Shown: one piece after another, positions 21,622 through 33,239 of the stretch
How the letters are laid out: each line of letters starts with the position of its first letter
How positions within the stretch are numbered: the stretch's first letter is position 1
Assembly (NCBI GenBank): GCA_002946415.1
Contig: NJPS01000038.1
Coordinates: 1 to 64,000, forward strand
DNA: 64,000 nucleotides
Direction of reading: 5' to 3'
DNA from: Rutstroemia sp. NJR-2017a BVV2
Taxonomy: Eukaryota > Ascomycota > Leotiomycetes > Helotiales > Rutstroemiaceae
The notes under the pieces: model-generated
What the model was told of the DNA's origin: nothing
The model's input: only the letters and a program-made list of their open reading frames with translations
The model's database searches: none
Made by a program: the position numbers and the translations under genes

Positions 21622-23667
21622 ATGTCTTCGCCCACGCAAACCCGTCCTCCCCCGCTTACTCTCTCGCTTGGCTCCTTGCCCCCGACGAACTTGACAATAG
21701 TAACTTCAGACCCGAATTCTTCGTCAACATCAGCAACCACGCTTTCAGCTATTTCTTCAGTCGCCAAATCCGCACTCCCCATATCACGTGCGGGTCTGAC
21801 GAGAAAAATGTCGGGGATGAATGGCAATTCAGGGGGTGCGGTGAAGGAGTTTGATTATATCGTTATCGGAGGTGGTAGTGGTGGGAGCGGGACAGCGAGA
21901 CGAGCAGCGACGCCGATAGAAAAGGGTGGGTGGGGAAAGAATGTTTTGCTTGTGGAGGACGGGAAGAGTGGTGGATGCTGTGTGAATGTTGGGTATGTTT
22001 CGCCGATTCTTCAAGATCATGATAAATCAGCGTTGGAGAACCTGGAGGAGGAACGGGTAGTAGTTGAGCCTGTGTAGTAGGCCGGCATGGATTGGAGCTT
22101 TTAAGTCGAGTGACTCAATCAATGGGTGATAAGTATCTTAATGGGACGAGAGACTTTAACAGGATTCAAATTTTCTATTCATGCGACTATTTCTGCTTTG
22201 CTTTTATGTGATTGTTCTGGTTTATAGTCATGTTCTCAATACTGCTTTTGTGCCTCTATCACTTGTGAATATTTCTCACATTCTATTAGCTGCATACCCA
22301 AGAAACACACCTGGAATTTCTCCTCCATTTCTGAAGCTCTCCGAGCTAGTCGCCATTATGGCTACGACACACCTACTAATATCGCATATTCGTATCCTAC
22401 TTTCAAGCAGAAACGCGATGCTAAGATCGCAAGTCTTAATCGTGCGTATGAATCGAACTGGTCTCGCGAAGGTATCACACTTGTTCATGGAACCGCCAAA
22501 TTTGTATCGCCTCAAACTATTTCTGTGTCTTTAGAAGATGGAAGTGGTGTGGAAACTTTTAAAGCCGATCACATTTGTATTGCTACCGGTGGATACCCAA
22601 TCATACCGAAAGGTATTCCTGGAGGACAGCATGGAATCACCAATGAAGGATTCTTCGAGCTTGAGGAACTCCCGAAGAAGATTGCTATTGTCGGTGCCGG
22701 TGTAAGTATATCTTTTTCGTCTTCAGGCCATGTTTAACATGTGTTAGTACATTGCAGTTGAAATGGCAGGGATGCTAAATGCAATTGGTGGCATCGAAGT
22801 GCATATGTTTATCCGAGGAGATAAATTGCTCAGAAAGTTCGACCCGATGGTCTCAGAGACGATGACGAAGACATACGAAGCAGCAGGCATTATAATCCAC
22901 AGGGGATATAAGACATTTGCTAGAGTTGAGATGTTTAGTGGAAAGAAGAAAGCTGAAGAGAAAGTCTTGAATCTGAGATGGGACGACGACGATGGCAAGG
23001 GTTTGGTGGTTAACGAGCTCCTATGGGCTGTAGGAAGAAAACCGGCAACAGAGAACCTAGACCTAGAGGTTGTGGGAGTAGACACGAACGAGAAAGGCTA
23101 CATCAAAGTGGACGGCTTCCAGAACACGAGTGTCCAAGGTATCTATGCCTTGGGAGATGTGACCGGACAATTGGAGCTCACTCCTGGTATGTAAACCTTT
23201 CACCAAGAGGATCCTTCATCTGATACGCAACAGTTGCTATTGCGGCTGGTCGACAGCTCTCAAACCGCATATTTGGACCTCCGCAGTTCGCGCAATCCGC
23301 GCTCTCTTATAGCTTGGTTCCAACTGTGGTATTTGCTCATCCCGAGGTTGGTACCATTGGCATCACAGAACCAGAGGCAATCGCCAAATATGGCGAAGGG
23401 AATATTAAAGTTTACCGTACTAAGTTCGCCGCTATGTTCTATGACTTCTTCCCAGCCGAAGAGAAGGAGCATCTCCCAACTGAATTCAAGATTATCTGCG
23501 AAGGACCGGAAGAGAAGGTTGTGGGACTCCACTTGATCGGCTTAGGCGTGGGAGAGATGTTGCAAGGCTTTGGTGTGGCTATTAAGATGGGGGCGAGAAA
23601 GCGTGACTTCGATGCCTGTGTGGCTATTCATCCTACAAGCGCAGAGGAAATTGTTACTATGAAGTAG
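21622..23667 (+). CDS. GLR1: Glutathione reductase
   Basis: This is an NADPH-dependent flavoenzyme that reduces glutathione disulfide, in cytosol and mitochondria. Exons 21622-21992, 22290-22701, 22748-23186 and 23234-23667 give 551 residues. FAD site: [13 protein letters not shown]. Redox motif: SGGCCVNVG, then intron 1, then CIPKK, so the CVNVGC disulfide pair is intact but the usual Thr before the first Cys is Cys. NADPH site: [17 protein letters not shown]. Second FAD contact: YALGDVTG. Active-site base: HPTSAEE near the C-terminus. The N-terminal extension of about 75 residues is Ser/Thr-rich with few acidic residues, compatible with a mitochondrial presequence. Met63 (21808) could start a cytosolic form. 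Intron 1 is 297 bases, several times the local norm. Confidence 0.92.
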
Positions 23668-24713
23668 CGATTCTCGTAGACGGCCAAGAGCGAAAATGGA
23701 ACGGTGGTACTTTGATTTAAAATTTCTTATAAAGGATCAAATAGACTGATCATTCTTCTTGATCAAGTAGTTAATAGTGAAAATATCATGCTGATAGGTA
23801 CTTGCTGGTACCAGTGTCCCATATTCGTCCCCTCTACGCTTTTGGCTGGTGAATGAAGTATACAGTGACCAACCGCGATACCTTGTCCCAGATCAATGAA
23901 TGAATTCCCTACTCGTATAATGTATCGTCCGAGATTAAATTGACACCCAGTTGCCATACCAAGTAGCATACCACTCCAGAATAGTCGGACTTCTGCACCA
24001 CAGAGTTCCTTCTTTGAAAGTAACCTTTCACGTGCCCTAACTAAAATTGTCCTCTTTCATCGTTCTAGATGCAGCTGTTTTCATCTGGCAGATAGTTCAA
24101 AGGAGAAACGGTAAATCGCCGCATTGGGACAATCTCTATGAATGAAGTCGGGGTAAATGCTTGAAACACACTAGCCATCACACATGTCGCTTGTTATTGG
24201 CCCACAAGAATAAACTACTGGTCTAACCCAATCTGGCTTACCGAATTTCCTGAGAGCCTCCATCATCTTCTTTGCGCGATTGTCAAAGGAATCTCTTCCT
24301 TACGAACCCATCCACCTCCATCAACAACACTCGTCAACTTGTGGGATCGCACGAAGATCTACGTGGATTCCTCATTGCTGATCTTTCTAACGAGGAAGAT
24401 ATCGTATACACTCCTTTGAACGTCTTCTCCACAGGACTCCAGTTCTTACGGTCGGAGATATCGAAAATTGTCCTTCAGGCCTCCGGCCTGGCCTCCTGCG
24501 CCCTTCCCTATTTCGACCTTCTCGCATATCTTGCACATATAGCCCGTTTGATATTGGTATAGAATCTAGGTTGGAGCACTGCGACGATAGTTTTGAGATA
24601 AAAATCGCGTTCTTACGTCGACTTTTAGGTCTGATTAGATCACCGCTCGCCACCCAGCTTAAACTTCAACTTCAACCTCATCTCTTTGTCAACTTTCTTC
24701 AACAACCGTCAAC
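23668..24713. other. Spacer between GLR1 and RPB1
   Basis: 1.05 kb with the GLR1 3' flank and RPB1 promoter. A 96-codon open frame near 24272 shows no domain, and I do not call it a gene. Confidence 0.55.
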
Positions 24714-27700
24714 ATGGCGAATCTTAATTTTGCTCACTCAGATGCGCCTTTGCGCACGATTCAAGAGATCCAATTCGGTCTCTTTTCTCCAGAGGAGATT
24801 AAGAATATGAGTGTTGCCCACATTTTATACCCAGAAACTATGGATGAGAGCAAGATGAAGCCTCGGGAACAAGGTCTCAACGATCCTCGACTCGGTTCCA
24901 TCGATAGACAATTTAAATGTGCTACTTGTGATCAAAATATGTCTGAATGTCCTGGTCATTTTGGTCATATCGAGTTGGCCAAACCTGTTTACCACCCAGG
25001 ATTCTTGAAAAAGGTCAAGAAACTACTGGAAATGGTCTGCCACAACTGTGGTAGAGTACTACTGGACAGGGTCAGTTAACCTGGAGGAGGTTACGCGTGT
25101 TCGTGTACAATTGTGCTAACATCACGAAATCAGACCAACCCAGCTTACAAGGCAGCCGTTTCTATTCGCGATCCGAAACGCAGATTTGAGGCAATATGGA
25201 AGCTCTGCAAGCCTAAGATGATTTGCGATAGTGATGTCACAATGAACGAAGAGGAGTTCAACGGAGACCCAAAGGAGGCTGTAAAGAGGTCTCACGGAGG
25301 CTGTGGAAATACTCAACCTGAAGTACGACAAACGGCTCTGCAGCTGTGGGGTACCTGGAAGGTCCCCAAGGATGAGGACGGCGAGACCGTCTCTCCTGAC
25401 AAGCGACAGATCACTCCTGAAATGGCTCTGCACGTCTTCCGCAGTATATCTACTGAAGAGATTCGAGACCTCGGATTGAACGCAGATTATGCTCGCCCTG
25501 AATGGATGATTATCACTGTCCTTCCCGTTCCACCGCCACCTGTCAGACCAAGTATTTCTATGGACGGTACCGGTCAAGGAATGCGTGGAGAGGATGATCT
25601 TACGTACAAATTGGGTGATATTATTCGTGCCAACGGCAATGTCAGACAAGCACAACAAGAAGGTTCGCCTCAGCACATTTTACAAGATTTTGAGGCTTTG
25701 CTTCAATACCATGTTGCAACTTACATGGACAACGATATTGCTGGACAGCCACAAGCTCTACAAAAGTCGGGCAGACCTGTCAAGTCTATCAGAGCTCGTC
25801 TAAAGGGAAAGGAAGGTCGACTTCGTGGAAACTTGATGGGAAAGCGTGTGGATTTCTCTGCTCGTACTGTCATTACTGGTGATCCCAACTTGTCGCTCGA
25901 CGAGGTTGGTGTGCCACGAAGTATTGCCAGAATTTTGACATATCCTGAAACCGTAACTCCACTCAACATCGATAGACTGCATCAGCTGGTCAAGAATGGT
26001 CCAGATGAGCATCCCGGTGCTAAGTATGTTATTCGTTCCGACGGTGTTCGTATCGATCTTCGGCATCATAAGCGCGCTGGGGCAATCTCTCTTGAGTATG
26101 GATGGAAAGTCGAGCGACATATCATTGATGGTGATTTCATCATCTTCAATCGTCAACCTTCTTTGCACAAGGAATCTATGATGGGACACAGAGTCCGTGT
26201 TATGCCCTATTCGACTTTCCGATTGAATCTTTCTGTCACCTCCCCCTATAACGCAGATTTCGATGGTGACGAGATGAACTTGCACGTTCCACAGACAGAG
26301 GAAACTCGTGCTGAGGTCATGAACCTTTGTATGGTACCACTGAACATTGTCTCTCCTCAACGAAACGGTCCTCTAATGGGTATTGTCCAAGATACATTGG
26401 CTGGTATCTACAAGATGTGCAGAAGAGATGTGTTCATCACCAAAGAACACTTGATGAACATCTTGCTGTGGGTTCCAGAATGGGACGGCGTGATTCCTCA
26501 GCCTGCTATCCTAAAACCTCGACCAAGATGGACTGGTAAGCAAGTCGTCAGTATGATTATTCCAAAGATTGTCAACAGCGTCAGTCTTAATGAGAATCGT
26601 GAGGATGCCCCGTTAAAGGATGATGGAGTTATGATTCGTGAGGGAGAGCTCATGTTTGGTCTCTTGACCAAGAAGAATGTCGGAGCATCCGGAGGTGGTA
26701 TTGTTCACATTGTCTTCAATGAGCAAGGCTCAGATGCTGCCATGGCTTTCTTCAACGGCTGTCAACGAGTCGTCAACTATTGGCTTCTCCACAACGGATT
26801 CAGTATTGGTATCGGTGACACGATTCCTAATCAGCAGACCATCAAGAAGATCGAAGAAGCCATTGCAAAGCAGAAGGCGGAGGTTACTGAACTCGTAGAG
26901 AAGGCTACAAGCAATCAACTTGAGTCTCTTCCTGGTATGAATGTTCGAGAAACCTTCGAGAGTCAGGTCTCTAAAGCTTTGAACGAAGCACGTAACAAGG
27001 CTGGTACTAAGACTGAGGATGGTCTCTTGGATATCAACAACGCTGTGCAAATGGCTCGCTCTGGTTCCAAAGGATCTACTATCAATATTTCCCAGATGTC
27101 TGCGCTTGTGGGTCAACAGTCTGTTGAGGGTAAACGTATTCCGTTCGGTTTCAAATACAGAACTCTGCCGCATTTCACCAAGGACGATTACTCACCTGAA
27201 TCGAGAGGTTTCGTCGAGAATTCGTATCTTCGAGGTCTTACCCCCACTGAATTCTTCTTCCACGCCATGGCTGGTCGTGAAGGTTTGATTGATACTGCAG
27301 TCAAGACTGCAGAAACTGGTTACATCCAACGTCGTCTTGTTAAGGCTCTTGAAGATGTTATGGCGAAATACGATGGTACAGTCCGAAACTCACTTGGCGA
27401 CATTGTACAATTTGTCTATGGTGAGGATGGTTTGGATGGTGTTTACATCGAAAAACAAAAGGTCGATCATATCAACATCAGCAACGCCGCATTCGAGGAC
27501 CGTTATCGTCTCGACATCATGTCAGATGCCATTGCTCCCGAGCTTCTGGAACATGCCAATGAAATGCGCGGAGATCCGCAGACACAAGAGCTGCTTGATC
27601 AAGAATGGGAGGCTTTGGTAGCAGACAGGAAAACACTACGTGATTTCCAACGTGCTAGAACCAAGGACAAGGATGACGACAACTTCCAACTCCCATTGAA

Positions 27701-30098
27701 TATTGTGCGCATCATCGACAGCGCAAGAAGACTATTTAGAACAGAAGACGAAAAGCGAAGTGATCTACACCCTAGGGATGTCATTCCAAGAGTGCAGCAG
27801 TTACTTGATCGCATGATTATTGTCCGAGGCAACGATCCATTATCGCTCGAAGCTCAGCATAACGCTACGATTTTCATCAAGGCTCAAGTTCGCTCCAGAC
27901 TTGCCTATAAGCGTGTCGCACTCAAGATGCACCTTAACAAGCTCGCGTTTGAGCATATCCTTGGTGAATTAGAGAGTCGTTTCACCAGAGCCCTGGTCAA
28001 CCCAGGTGAGATGGTTGGTGTCCTTGCTGCACAATCTATCGGAGAGCCGGCTACGCAAATGACGTTGAACACTTTCCATTTCACTGGTATTTCCTCAAAG
28101 AACGTCACACTTGGTGTACCCCGTCTGAAGGAGATTTTGAACATTGCTCCCAACATCAAGACACCATCTATGGTTGTTTACCAAGAGGGTGCAGGGGCTA
28201 ACCAGGAGACTGCCAAATTGTTGCGTAGCGCAGTCGAGCATACTACATTGCGTTCCGTCATGCACGCTACTGAAATTTACCATGACCCTGATATCAGATC
28301 TACAACTATCGAAGATGATATTGATATGGTTGAGTCTTACTTCATCATTCCGGAAGAGCAACACGATTCAATCGACAATCAGTCAAGATGGCTTCTACGT
28401 TTGATTCTTGACCGTCAGAAGATGTTGGATAAGGGACTTAAGGTTGATGATGTGGCTCTTAAAATCAAGGAGAACTATCCAAAGGACTTGGCTGTCATCT
28501 TCAGTGATAACAATGCCGAGCAGCAAGTCATTCGTATCAGAATGATTAACGGCACCGACAACAAATATGATGAAGACGGTGTAGAGGAAGATGCTATCCT
28601 CAAGCGTCTTGAGGCACACATCCTTGATACCCTCACGCTTCGTGGTGTCAATGGCATTGATCGAGCTTTCCTGAACAAGGAAGCTAAACTTTTCGAGAAG
28701 CCTGATGGTAAATTGATTGCAAGCAAGGACGACAAGGACTGTGAAGAATGGTATCTTGATACTAGTGGAACTTCTCTAAGAGAAGTTCTGACCGTGCCCG
28801 GTGTCGATACCCGAAGAACCTACTCTAATCACTTCATTCAAATCTTCGATGTGTTTGGTATCGAGGCTGCTCGTGCTGCTTTGATGCGCGAGTTGACCCT
28901 TGTGCTGGCGTTCGACGGTTCTTATGTCAATCATCGCCATCTTTCTTTGCTTGTCGACATCATGACTTCACGAGGTCATCTCATGGCTATCACTCGTCAT
29001 GGTATCAATCGTGCAGACACTGGAGCTTTGATGAGATGTTCTTTCGAGGAGACTGTTGAAATTCTGCTTGAGGCTGCCGCTGTTGGTGAGTTGGATGACT
29101 GCCGTGGTGTTTCTGAAAACGTTATGCTCGGTCAGCTCGCACCTATGGGAACTGGAGAGATGGATGTCTTGTTGGATCCTAAGATGTTGGAAACTGTCAT
29201 TTCTGACAACAGCCGCATGGGTCTTATGGCAGGAATTCCTGTCAAGGGTGGCGATGGCGGTGCTGCAACACCTTACGATAGTGGCTCTCCTCTCAACGAA
29301 GGTGGATATCACCTTGGCACTCCAGATTATGGTGCTGCATTCTCTCCTATCCAAAGTGCTGGTTCAGAGACCCCAAGTGGCTTCGCTACTGAGTACAGTA
29401 GTAAAATTGGCTTTGGTGGGAGTCCTTATGGAGCTGGATCTCGAAGCCCAGGTGGTGGATACTCTCCAACAAGCCCGTTCAACCAATCTCCTGTTTCGCC
29501 ACAGTTCTCTCCATCCAGCCCTGGATACAGTCCAACTTCTCCAATGATGGGAAGCGCAAGCCCTGGTTATGCTGTATCTCCACGCTTCTCGCCTGTCAGT
29601 CCTGCATTCACGCCTACGTCGCCTGCTTACAGCCCCACAAGTCCCAGCTTTGTGTCTCCTACATCACCATCATACAGTCCCACGTCACCAAACTACTCGC
29701 CTACGTCTCCCAATCTGCATGGCTCGCCTACAAGTCCGTCGTACAGCCCTACTTCACCATCCTATTCTCCCACTTCGCCTAATTACAGCCCGACTAGTCC
29801 AAACTTCTCCAGCAATAAAACCTCGCCGGGCTCAGGGCTCTCACCTACCAGCCCTGTTTACTCTCCATCTTCTCCAAATTGGAGTCCATCTTCTCCTCAG
29901 CACCAGGGGAATGTTACTTCACCGAAATAGTATGTTGTACAACCAAAAATGATGCGATTTAAGCTAACTTTACATAGTTCCCCTACTAGCCCTTCATATT
30001 CTCCCACTTCTCCCCAATTTTCTCCAACGTAAGTCTAATCCCTATTTTGCCATACTATTTCGGTACTAACATGGCCCAGTTCTCCTCGCGGAAGTTAA
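24714..30098 (+). CDS. RPB1: RNA polymerase II largest subunit Rpb1
   Basis: This is the catalytic largest subunit of nuclear RNA polymerase II. Exons 24714-25070, 25134-29929, 29978-30028 and 30080-30098 give 1740 residues, the usual length. The clamp zinc site includes [17 protein letters not shown] and CHNC. The invariant catalytic loop [10 protein letters not shown] is near residue 492. The funnel/trigger-loop region contains [17 protein letters not shown] and [19 protein letters not shown]. The C-terminal domain from about residue 1553 has roughly 25 degenerate YSPTSPx heptads, many Ser5-Pro6 units with Asn at position 7, and several non-consensus spacers. The last heptads are encoded by a 51-base exon and a 19-base exon ending TSPRGS. 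The first intron has an unusual GTCAGT donor with a clear CTAAC branch site. Confidence 0.97.
29436..30028 (+). repeat. RPB1 CTD heptad repeats
   Basis: Degenerate repeats of a 21-base unit encode YSPTSPS-like heptads, interrupted by introns 29930-29977 and 30029-30079. Units near 29690-29800 are closest to consensus. Confidence 0.9.
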
Positions 30099-31579
30099 GC
30101 TTCGATTTTCTCCATTAATGTATCAACAATTACCTAAAAAGAAACATGCATCTGGTCTCAAGGCGTTTTGGGTCTGCCCTCCTAATGGCCTGAAGATTTG
30201 TTCATTAGCATTTGGTTTTGTCATTCCTGGCGTTTTCTTGGGAAGTGCCAGAGCTTATTGGCTTTTTAAAGAAAATTTAAAACACAGCCACCCAAAATTG
30301 TATTTCGGCTGAGCCTTTGTTTTCAGGGTGCTTGGGAACCTGCACACACGCGCACACACGCGAGCGATGTCTTGAGGGGAAGATGAAAATGAAATAGATA
30401 GAGGGATGATCCTAGATGCCAGTAATGCATTTATGAATATATAATCGAAGTGTATACATTCAATGTCTTCGTGTGCATTTTACTTGCCATTTTCCGTATT
30501 TTCCTCTTGCATTGTATTATCTGGATTGATCTGGAAGCACTTGACTTTGGTCCAGCACTGCGTCGATGAATGTCTATCACTGCTTCACGTAACAGGAGCG
30601 TATCTGGTGTTGTTCTTGTTCTGCTGTGATACGAAGTAAAAAGAGCTACTGTTCCGCCATTACGGCAGTGATCGAAAACATAAGCAAATCATCCATCCGC
30701 CTTTGTACTGCATATCCAACTTTTGTCGTCACCATCCACAACATTGCAAACCAAGCACCAATGAACATACATTTAAGCTTGATGTTTTAGCTCGTGCATC
30801 TCCTTTACCCTTTCTTCCCTCATCTCATCTCATCTCATCTTTCCACATGCTGTTCCTTCAAATCTGACCTACAGCAGTTCTCTAAAAGTGAATAAATTGG
30901 AGTGAAAGTGAATAACACCGCTTTTCTAGGAGCCAGTATCGAGTGGAATTATATGCTGTGAGTAAGGTGAATTTAGTTCAGTGTCAACGTCAGGGTAAGG
31001 TATGAACAGGTTGTCATTGACCAGCATAGTTTGGATCATGAATGATATCCACCTCTATAAACATCAGAGAAAACCGCCATGATCAGACGAGTACATCATT
31101 AGTGTTCCAAAATTATCCCCTGAGATAGAAGTGGTATCTTGTCATCACTTCACATTCGAAGAGTGAAACATCATCTTCCCGTGAATCCCGTCTGATGCAT
31201 CTGCGAAGAGCATGTACGTCAAGGCAGTTTCCAAGTGAATAGAACTGTTCCAATCTCCATCCGTTCTTTCTCTCTACTTTCCCGCAATCAGATTAAGCTT
31301 AACTACGCCTTCCATAACATCACCGTCGGGATCTTTACCATATCAATTATGCTATACTATATTCACTCAAGGGTCAGAGCAACGTGGTAAGATATTCTTT
31401 CTTCACTAAACGACTACTGTACTCGATGAGGGCCCGGGTATATATATCTGCACCAGCCAGCCCGCTGCGTCTTTTCGGTGGATATTTTGACTACTTTACC
31501 TTACGATCATCTTCCTTACACTATTTATAGTTAGCCGCACCAGGCCAATTCACCACCAGGTAGCCTCGCTCATACAGAC
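30099..31579. other. Intergenic region downstream of RPB1
   Basis: 1.5 kb. It holds a CA/CG-alternating stretch at 30342-30363, a pentamer (TCATC)n array at 30818-30840 and a TATA-like element at 31439. A 64-codon frame near 30118 lies in the presumed RPB1 3' UTR and is not called. Confidence 0.55.
31439..31447 (+). promoter_or_regulatory. TATA-like element
   Basis: TATATATAT lies 133 bases upstream of the next start codon, after a GC-rich GGGCCCGGG. Its position suits a fungal core promoter, but the match is by sequence only. Confidence 0.3.
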
Positions 31580-32650
31580 ATGATGCCTCCCTCAAACAAC
31601 CCGCCTGTTGTCCAATCCACTCGCATCAGCGGGAAAAAATATCCATGGCAGCTCGTCGACTTAACCGAAGAACAGCAGAAGGAGGACACCACGAAAAGCA
31701 TCAAAAAGTTCTTTGCTTCTGTCGAGAAAGATCCCATCGGTCCAGCTCTCGCCAAGTTTGGTGCACACGTCCTATGCATGCACGATAAACACGACTATTT
31801 CATGAAGAGTGTTAACCATAAGACCCAGAAGCGAATGGTCGACGAGATGAAAGGCATGGAAGGGCGCGAAACAAATTTCTTTGATGATATCGCGAAAGGT
31901 ATGAAAAGTAGATTGGTTTCAATCGGTTCCACAGAGCCATTGCCTAAAGACTTCGCAGATGATATGGAGACTGTAAGTTATACATTTGGGCTTTTTCCCC
32001 TACTTCAGATCTGTACAGCTTCTCCTATCTATGAGAAGAACTCTCGGTCACAGATGATCATTCATTGTCGGTTCAAGAAGACGTACGCTAACAGCAGTCT
32101 CTCTACAGTGGTTTGTGAAAGAAATGCGAGAATATCAAATCAGTGCGAAAAAGAACGGCGTGAGAGGGAAAAGGTGCTTTTCCAAAATGGACTGCGAGAT
32201 GCGAAAAAGACACAAGGAAATACGCGAAGATGACAAGAAAATGCTTCGAGAGCAACTTGAGGCGATTAAAGAGGCACAAACTGAGGCGATCGAGGCCATC
32301 AAGGCGGCACAGGTAAGCACTTCGCCGCACTCTTCCCTTTCATAGAGCGCTCGCTCCCATATTTAACAGATACTAATGGAATGATTAAGGACTCCGCTGT
32401 GGAAAGTTACATAAATGCCTTACGAAAAGCCGCCTCAGCTCAAGGTGTAGACATCGATCCAATACTTGCTGCGGTATCCGCACCCGTAGCCGTCTCTGTC
32501 ACTTGCTCAGCAGTGTCAGCAACTAGCACTCCCACAACCGCTGCGGCCCCTATTCCAACTGAAACGGAAACATCAGATGACTACAAGTATAGCGGTTCAT
32601 CGGGGAACAAGTGCCGTCGACTCCCAGACCACTACGGTTCTGGGAATTGA
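31580..32650 (+). CDS. Hypothetical charged, coiled-coil protein
   Basis: I do not recognise this protein. Three exons, 31580-31972, 32109-32312 and 32390-32650, all phase 0, give 285 residues. Splice sites are orthodox (GTAAGT and GTAAGC donors, CTAAC and TACTAATG branch sites), which supports a real gene. Residues 1-131 are a mixed alpha-type segment with KYPWQLVDLTEEQQKE and FFASVEKDPIGPALAKFG. Exon 2 is a strongly charged helix (REDDKKMLREQLEAIKEAQ then EAIEAIKAAQ), probably a coiled coil. Exon 3 starts with a helix and ends in an Ala/Ser/Thr-rich, probably disordered tail. No signal peptide or membrane segment is seen. It lies between RPB1 and a Zn2Cys6 gene, all on the + strand, and is likely lineage-restricted. 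Confidence 0.6.
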
Positions 32651-33239
32651 GTATGCTGTGCTGCTCAGTTCTGTAACACCTTCGACGTCACAGAAGAGTT
32701 CTTCGTCGCTGGAACGGAATAGCTAAGGTGGAACAAGATCATCTGAGAAATTTGGTTTAGAAGGGCTTTGCAATGAATTCGTGGAGGAGGAGATGCTACT
32801 TAATGGGTTTTCGTATCATTTTAAATTGCTTTGCGTTTACTTTCAAAGCCGGAGACTCTGCTAGTAGTTCTATGCCGAGTAGAAATAAGTAGTAGTTCGG
32901 GCGCTGACCACGGCTCCTTACAGTCTCGACTTTTAGCTGACCATATGTCGGATTACGATAGCTTCTTACAAATGAAATAATTTCGAGCTCAAAAAGTCGT
33001 CTCAGTACTGTTGACTACACCCAAAATATCTATTTGTGAAGTGTGTCTTGTCCTCGCGACTTGAGCAATGAAGATAGATGCTGTGTGGCCTGTGCCTCTA
33101 ACCATAAAAGAAAACCCGCTAAACAATTCCTGCCTTTTATCTAAGTCCAAAACTGCCAAATTTCCCCGAAACTAACCTTACTTCCAATCTGAGCGGCCGC
33201 ATTGTACGAGTTTCTTGAATAAGTACCGCCCGCTCGATC
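32651..33239. other. Spacer before the Zn2Cys6 gene
   Basis: 589 bases, AT-leaning, with the promoter of the next gene. Nothing specific recognised. Confidence 0.5.

Noticed and set aside
24272..24562. 96-codon frame upstream of RPB1
   Set aside because: No domain, ordinary promoter position, and no codon-usage support.
30118..30312. 64-codon frame with hydrophobic segment after RPB1
   Set aside because: It lies in the presumed RPB1 3' UTR and shows no homology I can recognise.
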